Translations under genes and position numbers: made by a program | Assembly (NCBI GenBank): GCA_022768865.1 | Contig: JALELH010000068.1 | Location: 1-42,116 of the forward strand | Source: Spirochaetia bacterium | Lineage (GTDB): Bacteria > Spirochaetota > Spirochaetia > Treponematales > Treponemataceae | Direction of reading: 5' to 3' | Length of the DNA stretch: 42,116 bases | Notes under the pieces: model-generated | Databases searched by the model: none | The model's input: the letters and a program-made list of their open reading frames with translations, nothing else | What the model was told of the DNA's origin: nothing | Part shown: positions 7,667 to 16,139 of the stretch, piece after piece | Position numbering within the stretch: the first letter of the stretch is position 1 | Layout of the letters: every line of letters starts with the position of its first letter

Positions 7667-9087
7667 TTGGAATTGATAAAAGTTTATTGACATTAGAAAA
7701 ACTTCTCGAAGCAACAGACGGCGTTCATGTTTTAGGACCGTCGTCAATTACATTTACTTCTGTTACCACAGACAGTCGTAGCGTAGAAAAAGATTCCCTC
7801 TTTGTTCCCCTTATTGGAGAAAATCAGGACGGGCATAAATATATTCCCCAGGCCATAGAAAAGGGTGCTGGTGTAATTTTCATTGCAAAGAAAAACTTTG
7901 AAGATGACAGTAATTTTTTTGTTCAGCTTCATCATGATAATCCGGGCGTAACTTTCATTGCCGTAGACAATACAATGACGGCTTTGCAAAAGGCAGCAGG
8001 AGCTTACGTTGAAAAATTTCCTCACCTTATAAAAATTGCAATTACAGGTTCCAGCGGGAAAACAACAACAAAAGAAATTCTCGTTTCAATCATGAAGCAG
8101 AAATACAATGTAATCTGCAATAAAGGAAATTTAAATAGCGAAACAGGACTCCCTCTTTCTGTGTTCAACATCCGTCCGGAACATGAATGCGGAATTTTTG
8201 AAATGGGCATGAACCGTCAGAATGAAATTGGAGAAATTTCTGCTGTTTTAAAGGCAAACTTTGCCATTATTACAAACATTGGAACAGCCCACATCGGAAT
8301 TCTCGGAAGCCGTGAAAACATTGCAAAAGAAAAGGCAAAGGTTTTTGACCACTTCCATAATTTTGGAACAGGCGTAATTCCTTATGACGATGATTTTGTT
8401 GACTTCTTAAAAGATCAGATAGAAGGAAAAGTTGTCCTTTATGGCAAGGATACGGAAACAGTAAAATATGCTGCTGATTTAGGTTTAGGCGGCACAAGTT
8501 TTACTGTGGGCGGAATAAAGGCAGTTCTTTCCATTCCCGGCAAATACAATTATAAAAATGCTCTGGGTGCCATTGCCCTTGCAGAAGTTCTGGGACTTTC
8601 TTCAGGAGAAATTGCAAAAGGCATAAATGAACTTAAACCCATGTTTGGCAGAAGCCAGGTTCTTGAAGGCAAATATACAATTGTTCAGGACTGCTACAAT
8701 GCAAATCCTGATTCCATGGAAAAATCAATTGAATTTGTTTCATCTGTAAACGACGGCAGAAAAAAAGTCTTTGTATTAGGCGACATGCTGGAACTTGGAC
8801 AGAATTCAGCCAGAGAACATGAAAAGGCAGGTGAACTTGCCGCAAATTCCAGTGCAGATGTTTTGATTTTTGCAGGTGACGAAATGAAAGCCGCCTTTGA
8901 AAAAATCAAGGATTCAGCTGCAGGTAAGGAAGTTTTTTATTTTAACGGAAAATCCGATGACACAATGAAGGCAATTGCAGAAAAAATAAAGTCTGCAGTT
9001 CCTGAAAAATCCATTGTCCTGATAAAGGGGTCCAGAGGAATGGGACTTGAGCGTATCACAGAAATCCTTGAAGGCGGTTCCAAGTGA
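7663..9087 (+). CDS. murF: UDP-MurNAc-tripeptide:D-Ala-D-Ala ligase MurF
   Basis: MurF adds the D-Ala-D-Ala dipeptide to the UDP-MurNAc tripeptide, the last cytoplasmic step of peptidoglycan precursor synthesis. It has the Mur ligase order: an N-terminal substrate domain with TDSRSVEKDSLFVPL (about 34-50), the ATP loop ITGSSGKTTTKE at about 127-138, the central FEMGMNRQNEIGEI and NIGTAHIG motifs, and the C-terminal DCYNANPDSM and VLGDMLELG. Length, 474 residues, is normal. It overlaps ftsL and ftsW by four bases each. The other mur genes are not in this cluster. Confidence 0.93.
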   Translation: MIGIDKSLLTLEKLLEATDGVHVLGPSSITFTSVTTDSRSVEKDSLFVPLIGENQDGHKYIPQAIEKGAGVIFIAKKNFEDDSNFFVQLHHDNPGVTFIAVDNTMTALQKAAGAYVEKFPHLIKIAITGSSGKTTTKEILVSIMKQKYNVICNKGNLNSETGLPLSVFNIRPEHECGIFEMGMNRQNEIGEISAVLKANFAIITNIGTAHIGILGSRENIAKEKAKVFDHFHNFGTGVIPYDDDFVDFLKDQIEGKVVLYGKDTETVKYAADLGLGGTSFTVGGIKAVLSIPGKYNYKNALGAIALAEVLGLSSGEIAKGINELKPMFGRSQVLEGKYTIVQDCYNANPDSMEKSIEFVSSVNDGRKKVFVLGDMLELGQNSAREHEKAGELAANSSADVLIFAGDEMKAAFEKIKDSAAGKEVFYFNGKSDDTMKAIAEKIKSAVPEKSIVLIKGSRGMGLERITEILEGGSK

Positions 9088-10292
9088 ATGAATATGTAAT
9101 TCATGCAGACAGGCCTTTCACAAGCAATAAAAAAAGTGATCCGCTGTTTTTAATTTCAGTTCTCCTTTTGTGGGGAATCGGAATATTTACTGTGTTAATT
9201 TGTACTCAGGGGGTTGGGGAACGCTTCTTCCACAACAGGTATTACTTTTTGTGGAGACAGCTTGCATATTCTGCAGTTGGTGCTGCCGGCCTTGTATTTT
9301 TTGCAGCCGTTCCAGTTAACACTCTCAGGCGTTTTTCTTTTTCCTTTGCTGTAACATCTGTGGTGCTTTGTCTTATGGCACTTATGCCTGTAATCGGTAG
9401 TGCAAGAAACGGAGCACCACGATGGGTCAGCATTCCCCATCTGATTACTTTTCAGCCGTCTGAGCTTGTTAAATTTACATCCATAATTTATCTTTCTCAT
9501 CTTTTTGATAAACATTCTGATGAATATCAGGAAAACAATCGTGAATTCATGTATCCTACGGTCGGATTATTTATTCTTGCCGGAGTAATTTTCCTGCAGA
9601 AAGACTTGTCTACAGGGTTGTTTGTTTTTGGAATCGGTGTAGCCATGTTTATAGTTTCAGGTTCACCTGTAAAAATATTTATATCTGTAGGTTCCCTTAT
9701 TGTCCCTGTTCTTGTCCTTATGGTTTTGACACAGCGCTACAGGCTTTTAAGAATCATTTCTTTCATAAGGCCGGAAGATTATACTTCTACTGCAGCATAT
9801 CAGTCTTCAAGATCTATAAATGCCATAAGTTCTGGTGGAATCTGGGGTGTAGGTACCGGAAGTGGTTTGGAAAACAATCTTGTCATTCCGGAAATTCAGA
9901 CTGACTATATTTTTGCTGGCTGGGCAACAGCAATGGGACTTGTAGGTGTTCTGGCATATTTTCTTCTTATGGGAGTTTTTGTATTCCGCGGAATGAAAAT
10001 TGCCTTGAATTGTCCTGACAAATTTGCATCTCTGGGTGCTTTTGGCTGTGTTTTTACAATTGCAGCCCAGTCATTTGTAAATCTTGCAGTTGTAAGCGGA
10101 TGTCTGCCGACTACGGGAATTCCGCTGCCGTTTTTTTCCTGCGGCGGTTCTTCCTTATTTGTAACGTTTTGCATGTGCGGCTTTGTAATTAACGCTTCTC
10201 ATTGCAATGCCGATAATGAAACAACAGAAAGAAAAAAATCTTCGGATATAGAATTTAATGAAAGTTTTGGAGAGATGGTGATTGAATTATGA
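9084..10292 (+). CDS. ftsW: Septal SEDS peptidoglycan glycosyltransferase FtsW
   Basis: FtsW polymerises glycan strands at the septum together with a class B penicillin-binding protein. The 402-residue protein has about ten membrane segments. SEDS signatures are clear: RNGAPRWVSI with the following FQPSELVKF, the GGIWGVGTGSG loop, IQTDYIFAGWATAMG, and GIPLPFFSCGGSSL near the C-terminus. FtsW rather than RodA is chosen from the position between murF and ftsQ. It starts with GTG inside the murF stop and ends in an ATGA overlap with ftsQ. No ftsI-type gene accompanies it here. Confidence 0.92.
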   Translation: MNEYVIHADRPFTSNKKSDPLFLISVLLLWGIGIFTVLICTQGVGERFFHNRYYFLWRQLAYSAVGAAGLVFFAAVPVNTLRRFSFSFAVTSVVLCLMALMPVIGSARNGAPRWVSIPHLITFQPSELVKFTSIIYLSHLFDKHSDEYQENNREFMYPTVGLFILAGVIFLQKDLSTGLFVFGIGVAMFIVSGSPVKIFISVGSLIVPVLVLMVLTQRYRLLRIISFIRPEDYTSTAAYQSSRSINAISSGGIWGVGTGSGLENNLVIPEIQTDYIFAGWATAMGLVGVLAYFLLMGVFVFRGMKIALNCPDKFASLGAFGCVFTIAAQSFVNLAVVSGCLPTTGIPLPFFSCGGSSLFVTFCMCGFVINASHCNADNETTERKKSSDIEFNESFGEMVIEL

Positions 10293-11128
10293 GTGAACTT
10301 GCAGTAACTGATTTTAATGATTTTTTTATTTCCGCTGATGTAAATGAACCAGAAAAGCCTGCGGGTAAAGTAAAGGACAAGAAACTTATTGCACTTAAGA
10401 TAATAGTTCTTGTTCTCGGGTGCTTTCTTGTTTTAGAAGCATTGATTTACAGTTTTGTTCTTCCTCTGTTTTCCAAACCGGAATTTACTTTCAGCGGCTT
10501 AAATTATCTTACAAAAAATGAACTGAATCAGAAACTTGCAGAACTTGACTGTTCAACATGGAGCGGATTCAGCACGGAAAAGGCAGTTTCTGCATTAAGT
10601 TCAATTTCCTGTGTTGAAAGCGTTGCCGTTGACAAGCATTTTCCAAACAGCATTTCAATAAAAATAAAGGAAAGGGATGCTGTAGCAAGGTCAATTATAG
10701 TCCAGGATGGAACTTCAAAGTCTATTCAAATAGACGAAAATGGTATATTATTCTGTGTTAATTCTGCATCCGTGGCAACGGACTATTCCATTCCCCTTGT
10801 TTCAGGTCTTCCCTTAGACAATCTTCAGGAAGGAATGCGTCTTCCTGCGAAGTATCGTGTTCTCATGGAGCAGATTTCTGACATCAGAAAGCTTCCGCGC
10901 AAGTATTTTGCCGCAGTATCTGAAATTCAGGTTGTGCCAAAGGAGTACGGCAACTACGAACTTGCCATTTATCCTTCACAGGCAAAGGTTAAGGTCCTTA
11001 CAGACCGCAATCTGAATGAAGACGCTCTTCAGTATATGATGGTTGTTCTTGATGTCGTTAATTCTATTGAACCTGACGTGTCGGAAATTGACCTTCGCTA
11101 CGGAGCAGTTTCCTACAGACGCCGCTAG
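10289..11128 (+). CDS. ftsQ: Cell division protein FtsQ/DivIB
   Basis: The 279-residue bitopic protein has a cytoplasmic tail of about 35 residues and a membrane helix near 34-55. A POTRA domain follows, starting FTFSGLNYLTKNEL and containing CVESVAVDKHFPNSISIKIKE residues (about 108-128). A beta-rich FtsQ domain reaches to the C-terminus. FtsQ scaffolds FtsL/FtsB at the septum. Sequence identity is usually low, so the call relies on topology, the POTRA pattern and the slot between ftsW and ftsA. Four-base overlap with ftsW and one-base overlap with ftsA indicate translational coupling. Confidence 0.85.
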   Translation: MSELAVTDFNDFFISADVNEPEKPAGKVKDKKLIALKIIVLVLGCFLVLEALIYSFVLPLFSKPEFTFSGLNYLTKNELNQKLAELDCSTWSGFSTEKAVSALSSISCVESVAVDKHFPNSISIKIKERDAVARSIIVQDGTSKSIQIDENGILFCVNSASVATDYSIPLVSGLPLDNLQEGMRLPAKYRVLMEQISDIRKLPRKYFAAVSEIQVVPKEYGNYELAIYPSQAKVKVLTDRNLNEDALQYMMVVLDVVNSIEPDVSEIDLRYGAVSYRRR

Positions 11129-12396
11129 TGAGGAATACATTGAGCCGCCGAATTGTTGGTCTTGATATTGGAACCTGTTTTATCAGGACAGTTATAGCTG
11201 AAATTGACTCTGATGGCCATATTGAAGTGCTTGGCCTTTCAAAAATTCCGTCTCAGGGTGTGCGCAACGGTATTATAGTCAATATCGACGCTGCAAAAGA
11301 AGCTGTTCAGAATTCAATTGAAGCCGCAGAGCAGATGGCAGGCGTAGAAGTTTCAGAAGTATGGACTTCCATAGGTGGTTCCCAGGTTTCAAGCATGAAG
11401 TCAACGGGTGTAGTCGGAGTTGACCCTAAAGGCGTTTCAACAAGTCCACTTGAAATTAAAATTGAAGCAAAGGAACGTGCCTTAAAATCTGCAAAATCAA
11501 TGCTTATTCCTTATGACGAAGTTCTTCTGCATATCATTCCGCAGGAATATCTGGTTGACGGAAAAAGCTATCCGGATCCAATAGGCATTCTTGGTGTCCG
11601 CCTTGAAGTAAAGACACTTTTAGTAAAGGTTTCAAAATCTGCCCAGGGAAACATTGCAGAATGTATTGCCCGTGCCGGCTTTGAACTGAGGAACATAACT
11701 TTAAAAACCCTTGCCGCCGCTTCTGCCACAATTCATAAAGACGAAATGGCTTTAGGTTCCATTCTTATAGACTTAGGTGGCGGTTCTACGGACGTAATCG
11801 TAATAAATAAAAATGCGCCTGTGTTTACTGTTTCCATTCCTTATGGCGGAAACAGGGTTACAAATGATATTGCACAGGTATTTGGCGTTCCTTTTTCCGT
11901 TGCAGAAGAACTTAAACTAAAATACGGTTCATGCTGGCTTGATCCGGAAGAAGAAAATGACGAAGTAATCATTCCTGGTGTAGGCGGACTTCCGCCTGCC
12001 GTTACAAATAAAAAACTTCTTTGTGATGTTATTTCTGGCCGTGTAGAAGAAATACTGGAAGAAATACTTACGCTCGTAAAAAAAGAAGCAAAACGCCATG
12101 CAGGACTAGAACGCCTTAACGGAACTATTGTCCTTACAGGCGGCGGTGCCCTTATGCCTGGCATTGTTACACTTTCTCAGGCAGTATGGAATTCAACAAG
12201 CGTTGGAGCAGGCACGTGTTCTGACTTCGGCGGAACTGACACAAGCTACAGAAATGCTGATTTTGCAACTGTAATGGGACTTATAATGAAGAACAAGGAT
12301 GAAGATTCTTCTGCTGTTTCAAAAAGAAGTTCCAGAAAAAGTTCGGGGGAATCAAAAAGAGGCTTCTTTGCTAATTTGCTGAGGAAAATAAATTAA
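11128..12396 (+). CDS. ftsA: Cell division protein FtsA
   Basis: FtsA is the actin-like ATPase that tethers FtsZ filaments to the membrane. Visible parts are the phosphate-1 loop VGLDIGTCF near residue 10, the 1C subdomain (about 88-165), phosphate-2 ILIDLGGGSTDV (about 211-222), and VLTGGGALMPG near 336-346. A charged linker leads to the C-terminal amphipathic membrane-targeting helix KRGFFANLLRKIN. Length, 422 residues, is typical. The listed GTG start shares one base with the ftsQ stop. A TTG at 11140 has a better-placed GAGGA ribosome binding site and would remove four residues, so it is a serious alternative. Confidence 0.95.
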   Translation: MRNTLSRRIVGLDIGTCFIRTVIAEIDSDGHIEVLGLSKIPSQGVRNGIIVNIDAAKEAVQNSIEAAEQMAGVEVSEVWTSIGGSQVSSMKSTGVVGVDPKGVSTSPLEIKIEAKERALKSAKSMLIPYDEVLLHIIPQEYLVDGKSYPDPIGILGVRLEVKTLLVKVSKSAQGNIAECIARAGFELRNITLKTLAAASATIHKDEMALGSILIDLGGGSTDVIVINKNAPVFTVSIPYGGNRVTNDIAQVFGVPFSVAEELKLKYGSCWLDPEEENDEVIIPGVGGLPPAVTNKKLLCDVISGRVEEILEEILTLVKKEAKRHAGLERLNGTIVLTGGGALMPGIVTLSQAVWNSTSVGAGTCSDFGGTDTSYRNADFATVMGLIMKNKDEDSSAVSKRSSRKSSGESKRGFFANLLRKIN

Positions 12397-12425
12397 ATAA
12401 AATATCTTATGAAAGGTTTTTAGTC

Positions 12426-12460
12426 TGACTTTTTGAAAAAGGGGGATATTTCAAAAGTCA
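12426..12460 (+). promoter_or_regulatory. Hairpin in the ftsA-ftsZ gap
   Basis: TGACTTTTTGAAA (12426-12438) pairs with TTTCAAAAGTCA (12449-12460) with one bulged T, around a 10-nt purine-rich loop containing GGGGG. It sits 22 nt before the GGGAGG ribosome binding site of ftsZ (12483-12488). There is no downstream T-run, so it is not an ordinary terminator. It may set mRNA processing or stability between ftsA and ftsZ. Confidence 0.5.
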
Positions 12461-12496
12461 TAAAGAGATTAAAAGCCGGGTCGGGAGGAAATAAAA

Positions 12497-14149
12497 ATGC
12501 TGGAATTTACAAATGTTCAGGACTCAAAGTCTGCTGTGCCTTCAGCTGAATCAGTTCAAAATGGAATGCAGGCTGCTTCAAATGCTGCCGCCGTAGCTTC
12601 AGCTCAAACATCTGCTGCATCAGTTTCTGTAGCAGCACCAGTATCTGCACCTGTAGCTGATGCACAGGCAGTTCCTGCAGAACTTAATTTTGATGATGAA
12701 CTTGGAGAATTAAATCCTACAAAAATTAAAATCATCGGCTGCGGCGGCGGTGGTTCTAGTGCCGTTCAGCGCATGATAGAAGACGGCGTAAGCGGCGTTG
12801 ATTTTATTGTCCTTAATACAGATAAGCAGGCATTGCACAGGTCTACGGCCAAACTCCGCGTTCCTATCGGACAGAAAATTACAGGCGGACTTGGTGCTGG
12901 CGGAAACCCAAAAGTAGGGGAAGATGCAGCCATTGAAGATACAGAAAGACTGAAGCTTGTATTAAGCGGTGCAAACATGGTTGTAATCACAGCCGGTATG
13001 GGCGGCGGAACAGGAACGGGTAGTGCACCTGTAGTTGCCAAGCTTGCTCATGAAGCAGGAATCCTTACAATTGCCGTTGTTACGACTCCTTTTGAACACG
13101 AAGGCGTTGTGCGAATGAACAATGCCATAGAAGGTCTTGCTAAACTCCGCAAAAACGTAGACAGCCTTATCGTTCTTCCTAACGACAAGATTTTTAAGGC
13201 AATGAAAAGCGATTCTGAAAAGAAACTTACATTCCGCGAACAGTTTATTCTTGCAGATAATCTGCTTTGTGCAGGTGTAAAAGGCGTAACGGAAATCATT
13301 ACAAAGCCTGGAGAAATCAACGTAGATTTTGCAGACGTATGCACAATTATGCGCGGTTCCGGCGAATCAATCCTTGGTGTTGGAAAAGGCAAAGGCGAAA
13401 ACAGAATCAACGAAGCAGTTGAAGGCGCTATTTTTAATCCTCTCCTGGAAAACCGCCAGATTGACGGCGCAAAGAAAATACTTATCAACATTACTTCCAA
13501 CGGATCTATTTCTCTGGAAGAAACAAGGGAAATCATAAACCTTATCCGTCATTCAGCAGACAAAAATGCAAACATAATTTTCGGACTTGCCATTAACGAA
13601 GAAATGGAAGATGACGATCTTGCAGTAACGGTAATTGCAACAGAATTTGATTCTTCAGACAATGATTTTATTTCTGCAGACGGACTCAATCCTGCAGAAG
13701 AAGAAAAAGAAGATGATAATGTTGTTTCAACAGACGACTTTCAGAACATACTTAACGGCGGTTTAAAGACAGATCCTGTTGAATCTGTTCCTGAAACTAT
13801 TTTTGGTGAATCTGATTTTAAAAAGCCGGAACCAAAGACAAGTGCCGCTGCAGGAAGACATTCCCTTTTTGAACAGGTAGGCACTTTTGAACAGCCGCCA
13901 AGAAAAGAAACTCCTGCAGTTTTTGCAGATGAAACCTCAGCTTCTCCTGTTCATTCCTTTGCAGAAGAAAAGCTTCCGTCAGAAAGGGAATCAATAAACC
14001 TTAAGGACGATGGCAGAAATACTTTCAGGGTAAAGGGACTACCAGCAGGCGTTGATGCCAACGATCCTAATGTTCCGTCTTTTTACAGAAACATGATGAA
14101 AGACAGGTTCAGAAACATGGGAAGTTCCATCGACCTTACATCAGAATAA
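12497..14149 (+). CDS. ftsZ: Cell division GTPase FtsZ, with long N-terminal extension
   Basis: FtsZ is the tubulin homologue that forms the division ring. After an unusual 75-residue Ala/Ser/Val-rich N-terminal extension, the core starts at about residue 76 with IKIIGCGGGGSSAV. The tubulin signature GGGTGTGSAP lies at 169-178, and the catalytic T7 loop NVDFAD at 275-280. A long acidic linker (about 390-525) ends in DPNVPSFYRNMMKD, matching the conserved C-terminal peptide that binds FtsA. At 550 residues it is well above the usual 350-420. The start is fixed by a strong GGGAGG site 9 nt upstream. No alternative start with a comparable site lies near the core. Confidence 0.96.
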   Translation: MLEFTNVQDSKSAVPSAESVQNGMQAASNAAAVASAQTSAASVSVAAPVSAPVADAQAVPAELNFDDELGELNPTKIKIIGCGGGGSSAVQRMIEDGVSGVDFIVLNTDKQALHRSTAKLRVPIGQKITGGLGAGGNPKVGEDAAIEDTERLKLVLSGANMVVITAGMGGGTGTGSAPVVAKLAHEAGILTIAVVTTPFEHEGVVRMNNAIEGLAKLRKNVDSLIVLPNDKIFKAMKSDSEKKLTFREQFILADNLLCAGVKGVTEIITKPGEINVDFADVCTIMRGSGESILGVGKGKGENRINEAVEGAIFNPLLENRQIDGAKKILINITSNGSISLEETREIINLIRHSADKNANIIFGLAINEEMEDDDLAVTVIATEFDSSDNDFISADGLNPAEEEKEDDNVVSTDDFQNILNGGLKTDPVESVPETIFGESDFKKPEPKTSAAAGRHSLFEQVGTFEQPPRKETPAVFADETSASPVHSFAEEKLPSERESINLKDDGRNTFRVKGLPAGVDANDPNVPSFYRNMMKDRFRNMGSSIDLTSE

Positions 14150-14161
14150 TCAGGGCATGCT

Positions 14162-15061
14162 TTGGAAACATTAAACCAGAATCTTTTACAGGAATTCTAT
14201 AACGAGATTATTTTTGTCGAAAATCATTCTGAGATAACGGCAGAAACCTATTTGATTTCTGTAAAGGAATTTCTTTCTTACCTTGAAGCAAAGAAAATAC
14301 CCCTTGCAGAAGTTACGGCCCAGACTGTGGTTTACTATTCTGCATGGAGAAAGACACAGGGCTTAAGTGAACTTACCGTTGCAAAGGACATGACGGCACT
14401 GAATGAATTCGGTACGCTTCTTGTAAGGAAAAATATCTGGACGGATAATTTCATATCAGACCTGGAGCGTCCTAAGATTTCAAGGGCACTTCCTAAAGTG
14501 CTAGAAGTTGAACAGGTAGATTCGCTTCTTGCAGTAATAGATGTTACAACACCCCTTGGCGTACGGGACAGGGCGTTGTATGAAGTAATCTACAGCTGCG
14601 GCCTTAGAATAAGTGAAGCATCTGCATTGCTTTTGTCCAATATTCATTTTGAAGAGCAGGTTCTGCTTGTGCGTGGCAAAGGAAATAAGGAACGCCTTAT
14701 TCCCTTTGGCGGTGATGCAGACTTCTGGCTTAAGAAATGGATTTTTGAAGAGCGTCCTAAAATTATAGGACGGAAAACCATAGACGAAGTTTTTGTAAAC
14801 GCAAGGGGAGAAGTTCTTTCAAGAAAAGGAATCTGGAAGAACTTTAAAGCCCTCGGCGTAAAAAGCGGGGTAGAAGCAAAGGTCCACACTTTAAGGCATT
14901 CCTTTGCAACTCATTTGCTTGCAGGCGGTGCGGATTTGCGTTCCGTGCAGGAACTTTTAGGCCATGCTGACCTTTCCACAACGCAGATTTACACTCATGT
15001 GGATGACAGTCAGCTGAAGGAATATCACAGGGATTATTTTCCCGGACATAAAAACAAATAG
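14162..15061 (+). CDS. Xer-type tyrosine recombinase (first of two)
   Basis: The 299-residue protein has an N-terminal SAM-like core-binding domain (about 10-90) and a C-terminal catalytic domain with all six expected residues: Arg149 (CGLRISEA), Lys173 (GKGNKER), His242 and Arg245 (HTLRHSFATH), His268 (LGHADLSTTQ) and Tyr277. Size and motifs are those of XerC/XerD, which resolve chromosome dimers at dif. It begins with TTG only 12 nt after ftsZ, so it is likely read from the dcw transcript. A second complete Xer gene lies at 19440. Which is XerC and which XerD cannot be settled by eye. Confidence 0.88.
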   Translation: METLNQNLLQEFYNEIIFVENHSEITAETYLISVKEFLSYLEAKKIPLAEVTAQTVVYYSAWRKTQGLSELTVAKDMTALNEFGTLLVRKNIWTDNFISDLERPKISRALPKVLEVEQVDSLLAVIDVTTPLGVRDRALYEVIYSCGLRISEASALLLSNIHFEEQVLLVRGKGNKERLIPFGGDADFWLKKWIFEERPKIIGRKTIDEVFVNARGEVLSRKGIWKNFKALGVKSGVEAKVHTLRHSFATHLLAGGADLRSVQELLGHADLSTTQIYTHVDDSQLKEYHRDYFPGHKNK

Positions 15062-15071
15062 AATTAATGTC

Positions 15072-15132
15072 ACCCTGAACCAGATTCAGGGTCTGCATTG
15101 TATATAGCGTATGAATTCCGAAAGTCCGGAAT
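15072..15132. repeat. Pair of REP-like palindromes
   Basis: ACCCTGAA (15072-15079) pairs with TTCAGGGT (15085-15092), and ATTCCG (15115-15120) pairs with CGGAAT (15127-15132). The first closely resembles the extragenic CACCCTGAA...TTCAGGGT palindromes dispersed in many bacterial genomes. No T-run follows either stem. They sit between the first xer gene and the lipoprotein gene and may also stabilise or end the upstream transcript. Confidence 0.55.
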
Positions 15133-15177
15133 AATACGAAAAGTTAAACTTATTGACAACCCCAAACGGAGGATTAT

Positions 15178-15933
15178 ATGAATAAAACACTGTCAAAATT
15201 AGGCACTGCTGTAATTGCCTGTTCAGTTTCTTTTGCTGTTCTTTCCTGTGCACCATCCTATAACACCATAAAAAGAATGCAGAAAATTGAAGAAGATGTT
15301 CATAATCCTACTACAAAAGAAGAACTTCAGGATGCCATAAAAAAGTTTGATGCACGTGCCCTTGACCTGGCAACAACAGAAGCACAGGTTGGCGTATGGT
15401 ATAAAATCCTTGGCACCCGCTATTTAGACCAGCAGCTATATGGCAAAGCCTTTGAATGTTTTCAGAAAGCATTGACCTATTATCCTGACAACGCAAACCT
15501 TTATTACTACGTTGCCTTGTGTGCAGGCTATCTTGCCAATTCAACAATGGATTTTGAAGCCAATGGACCTGCATCTTCAAGCATAGAAAAAAGGCAGAAC
15601 TACCTGCGCCTTGCAGAAACAGCCTATATCCGTGCCCTTGGAATCAACCCAAAGTATTACAGGGCCATGTATGGTTTAGGCGTGCTTTATGTGTTTGTCC
15701 TTGACGAAAGCGAAAAAGCAATTCCACATCTTGAAAAATTTCTTGCAGTACAGGCAAAAGATACAAATGCCATGTTTGTCCTTGCCCGTGCCTACTACAT
15801 GAACCTTGAATTTGACAAAGCCGTTGCCCTTTACGACAGGATAATTGAACTTAAGCCTAATGCAGAAAAAGTAAAGGAAGCAGAAGCAAACAAAAAAACT
15901 GTGCTTGATGCCAAATTTACACAGGAAAAATAG
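15178..15933 (+). CDS. TPR-repeat lipoprotein, function unknown
   Basis: The 251-residue product starts with a lipoprotein signal peptide whose lipobox VLSC places the acylated cysteine at residue 24. The mature protein is helical, with tetratricopeptide-like units around residues 78-105 (YGKAFECFQKALTYYPDN), 140-160 (ETAYIRALGINPKYY), 178-190 and 197-225 (FDKAVALYDRIIELKPN). Such lipoproteins act as envelope scaffolds, but no specific partner is indicated. A good GGAGGA ribosome binding site lies at 15168-15173. The gene is separated from both neighbours by repeat-bearing intergenic DNA, so it may be its own transcription unit. Confidence 0.8.
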   Translation: MNKTLSKLGTAVIACSVSFAVLSCAPSYNTIKRMQKIEEDVHNPTTKEELQDAIKKFDARALDLATTEAQVGVWYKILGTRYLDQQLYGKAFECFQKALTYYPDNANLYYYVALCAGYLANSTMDFEANGPASSSIEKRQNYLRLAETAYIRALGINPKYYRAMYGLGVLYVFVLDESEKAIPHLEKFLAVQAKDTNAMFVLARAYYMNLEFDKAVALYDRIIELKPNAEKVKEAEANKKTVLDAKFTQEK

Positions 15934-15962
15934 ATTCCAGAGCAAAAGTTAAGTTTATCATT

Positions 15963-16114
15963 ATGCAATTCAGGAAACGCCCCCATTCATGTACAGGAAC
16001 GACACCCATTCATGTACTAGAAGCACACCCGTTCAGGCACATGAACGACACCCGTTCCAGTACATGAATGACATCCGTTCCGGTACCGGAAGCACATACA
16101 TTCCTTCGAAGTCT
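15963..16114. repeat. Palindromic tandem array, exact 23-nt period
   Basis: Five clear 14-nt dyads start at 15986, 16009, 16032, 16055 and 16078, each exactly 23 nt apart, separated by 9-nt spacers close to CGACACCCA or GCACACCCG. The consensus is TTCNNGTACNNGAA. The last copy, TTCCGGTACCGGAA, is a perfect palindrome; the others have one or two mismatched pairs. Degenerate units in the same register lie at 15963 and 16101. There is no credible open frame, and the period is not a multiple of three. The array occupies most of the 293-bp gap before dprA. Confidence 0.8.
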
Positions 16115-16139
16115 TTTGAGGCTATTTCTACCATACAAT

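Noticed and set aside
15153..15158. Consensus TTGACA before the TPR lipoprotein gene
   Set aside because: It lies 19 nt before the ATG, leaving no room for a -10 box and the clear GGAGGA ribosome binding site.
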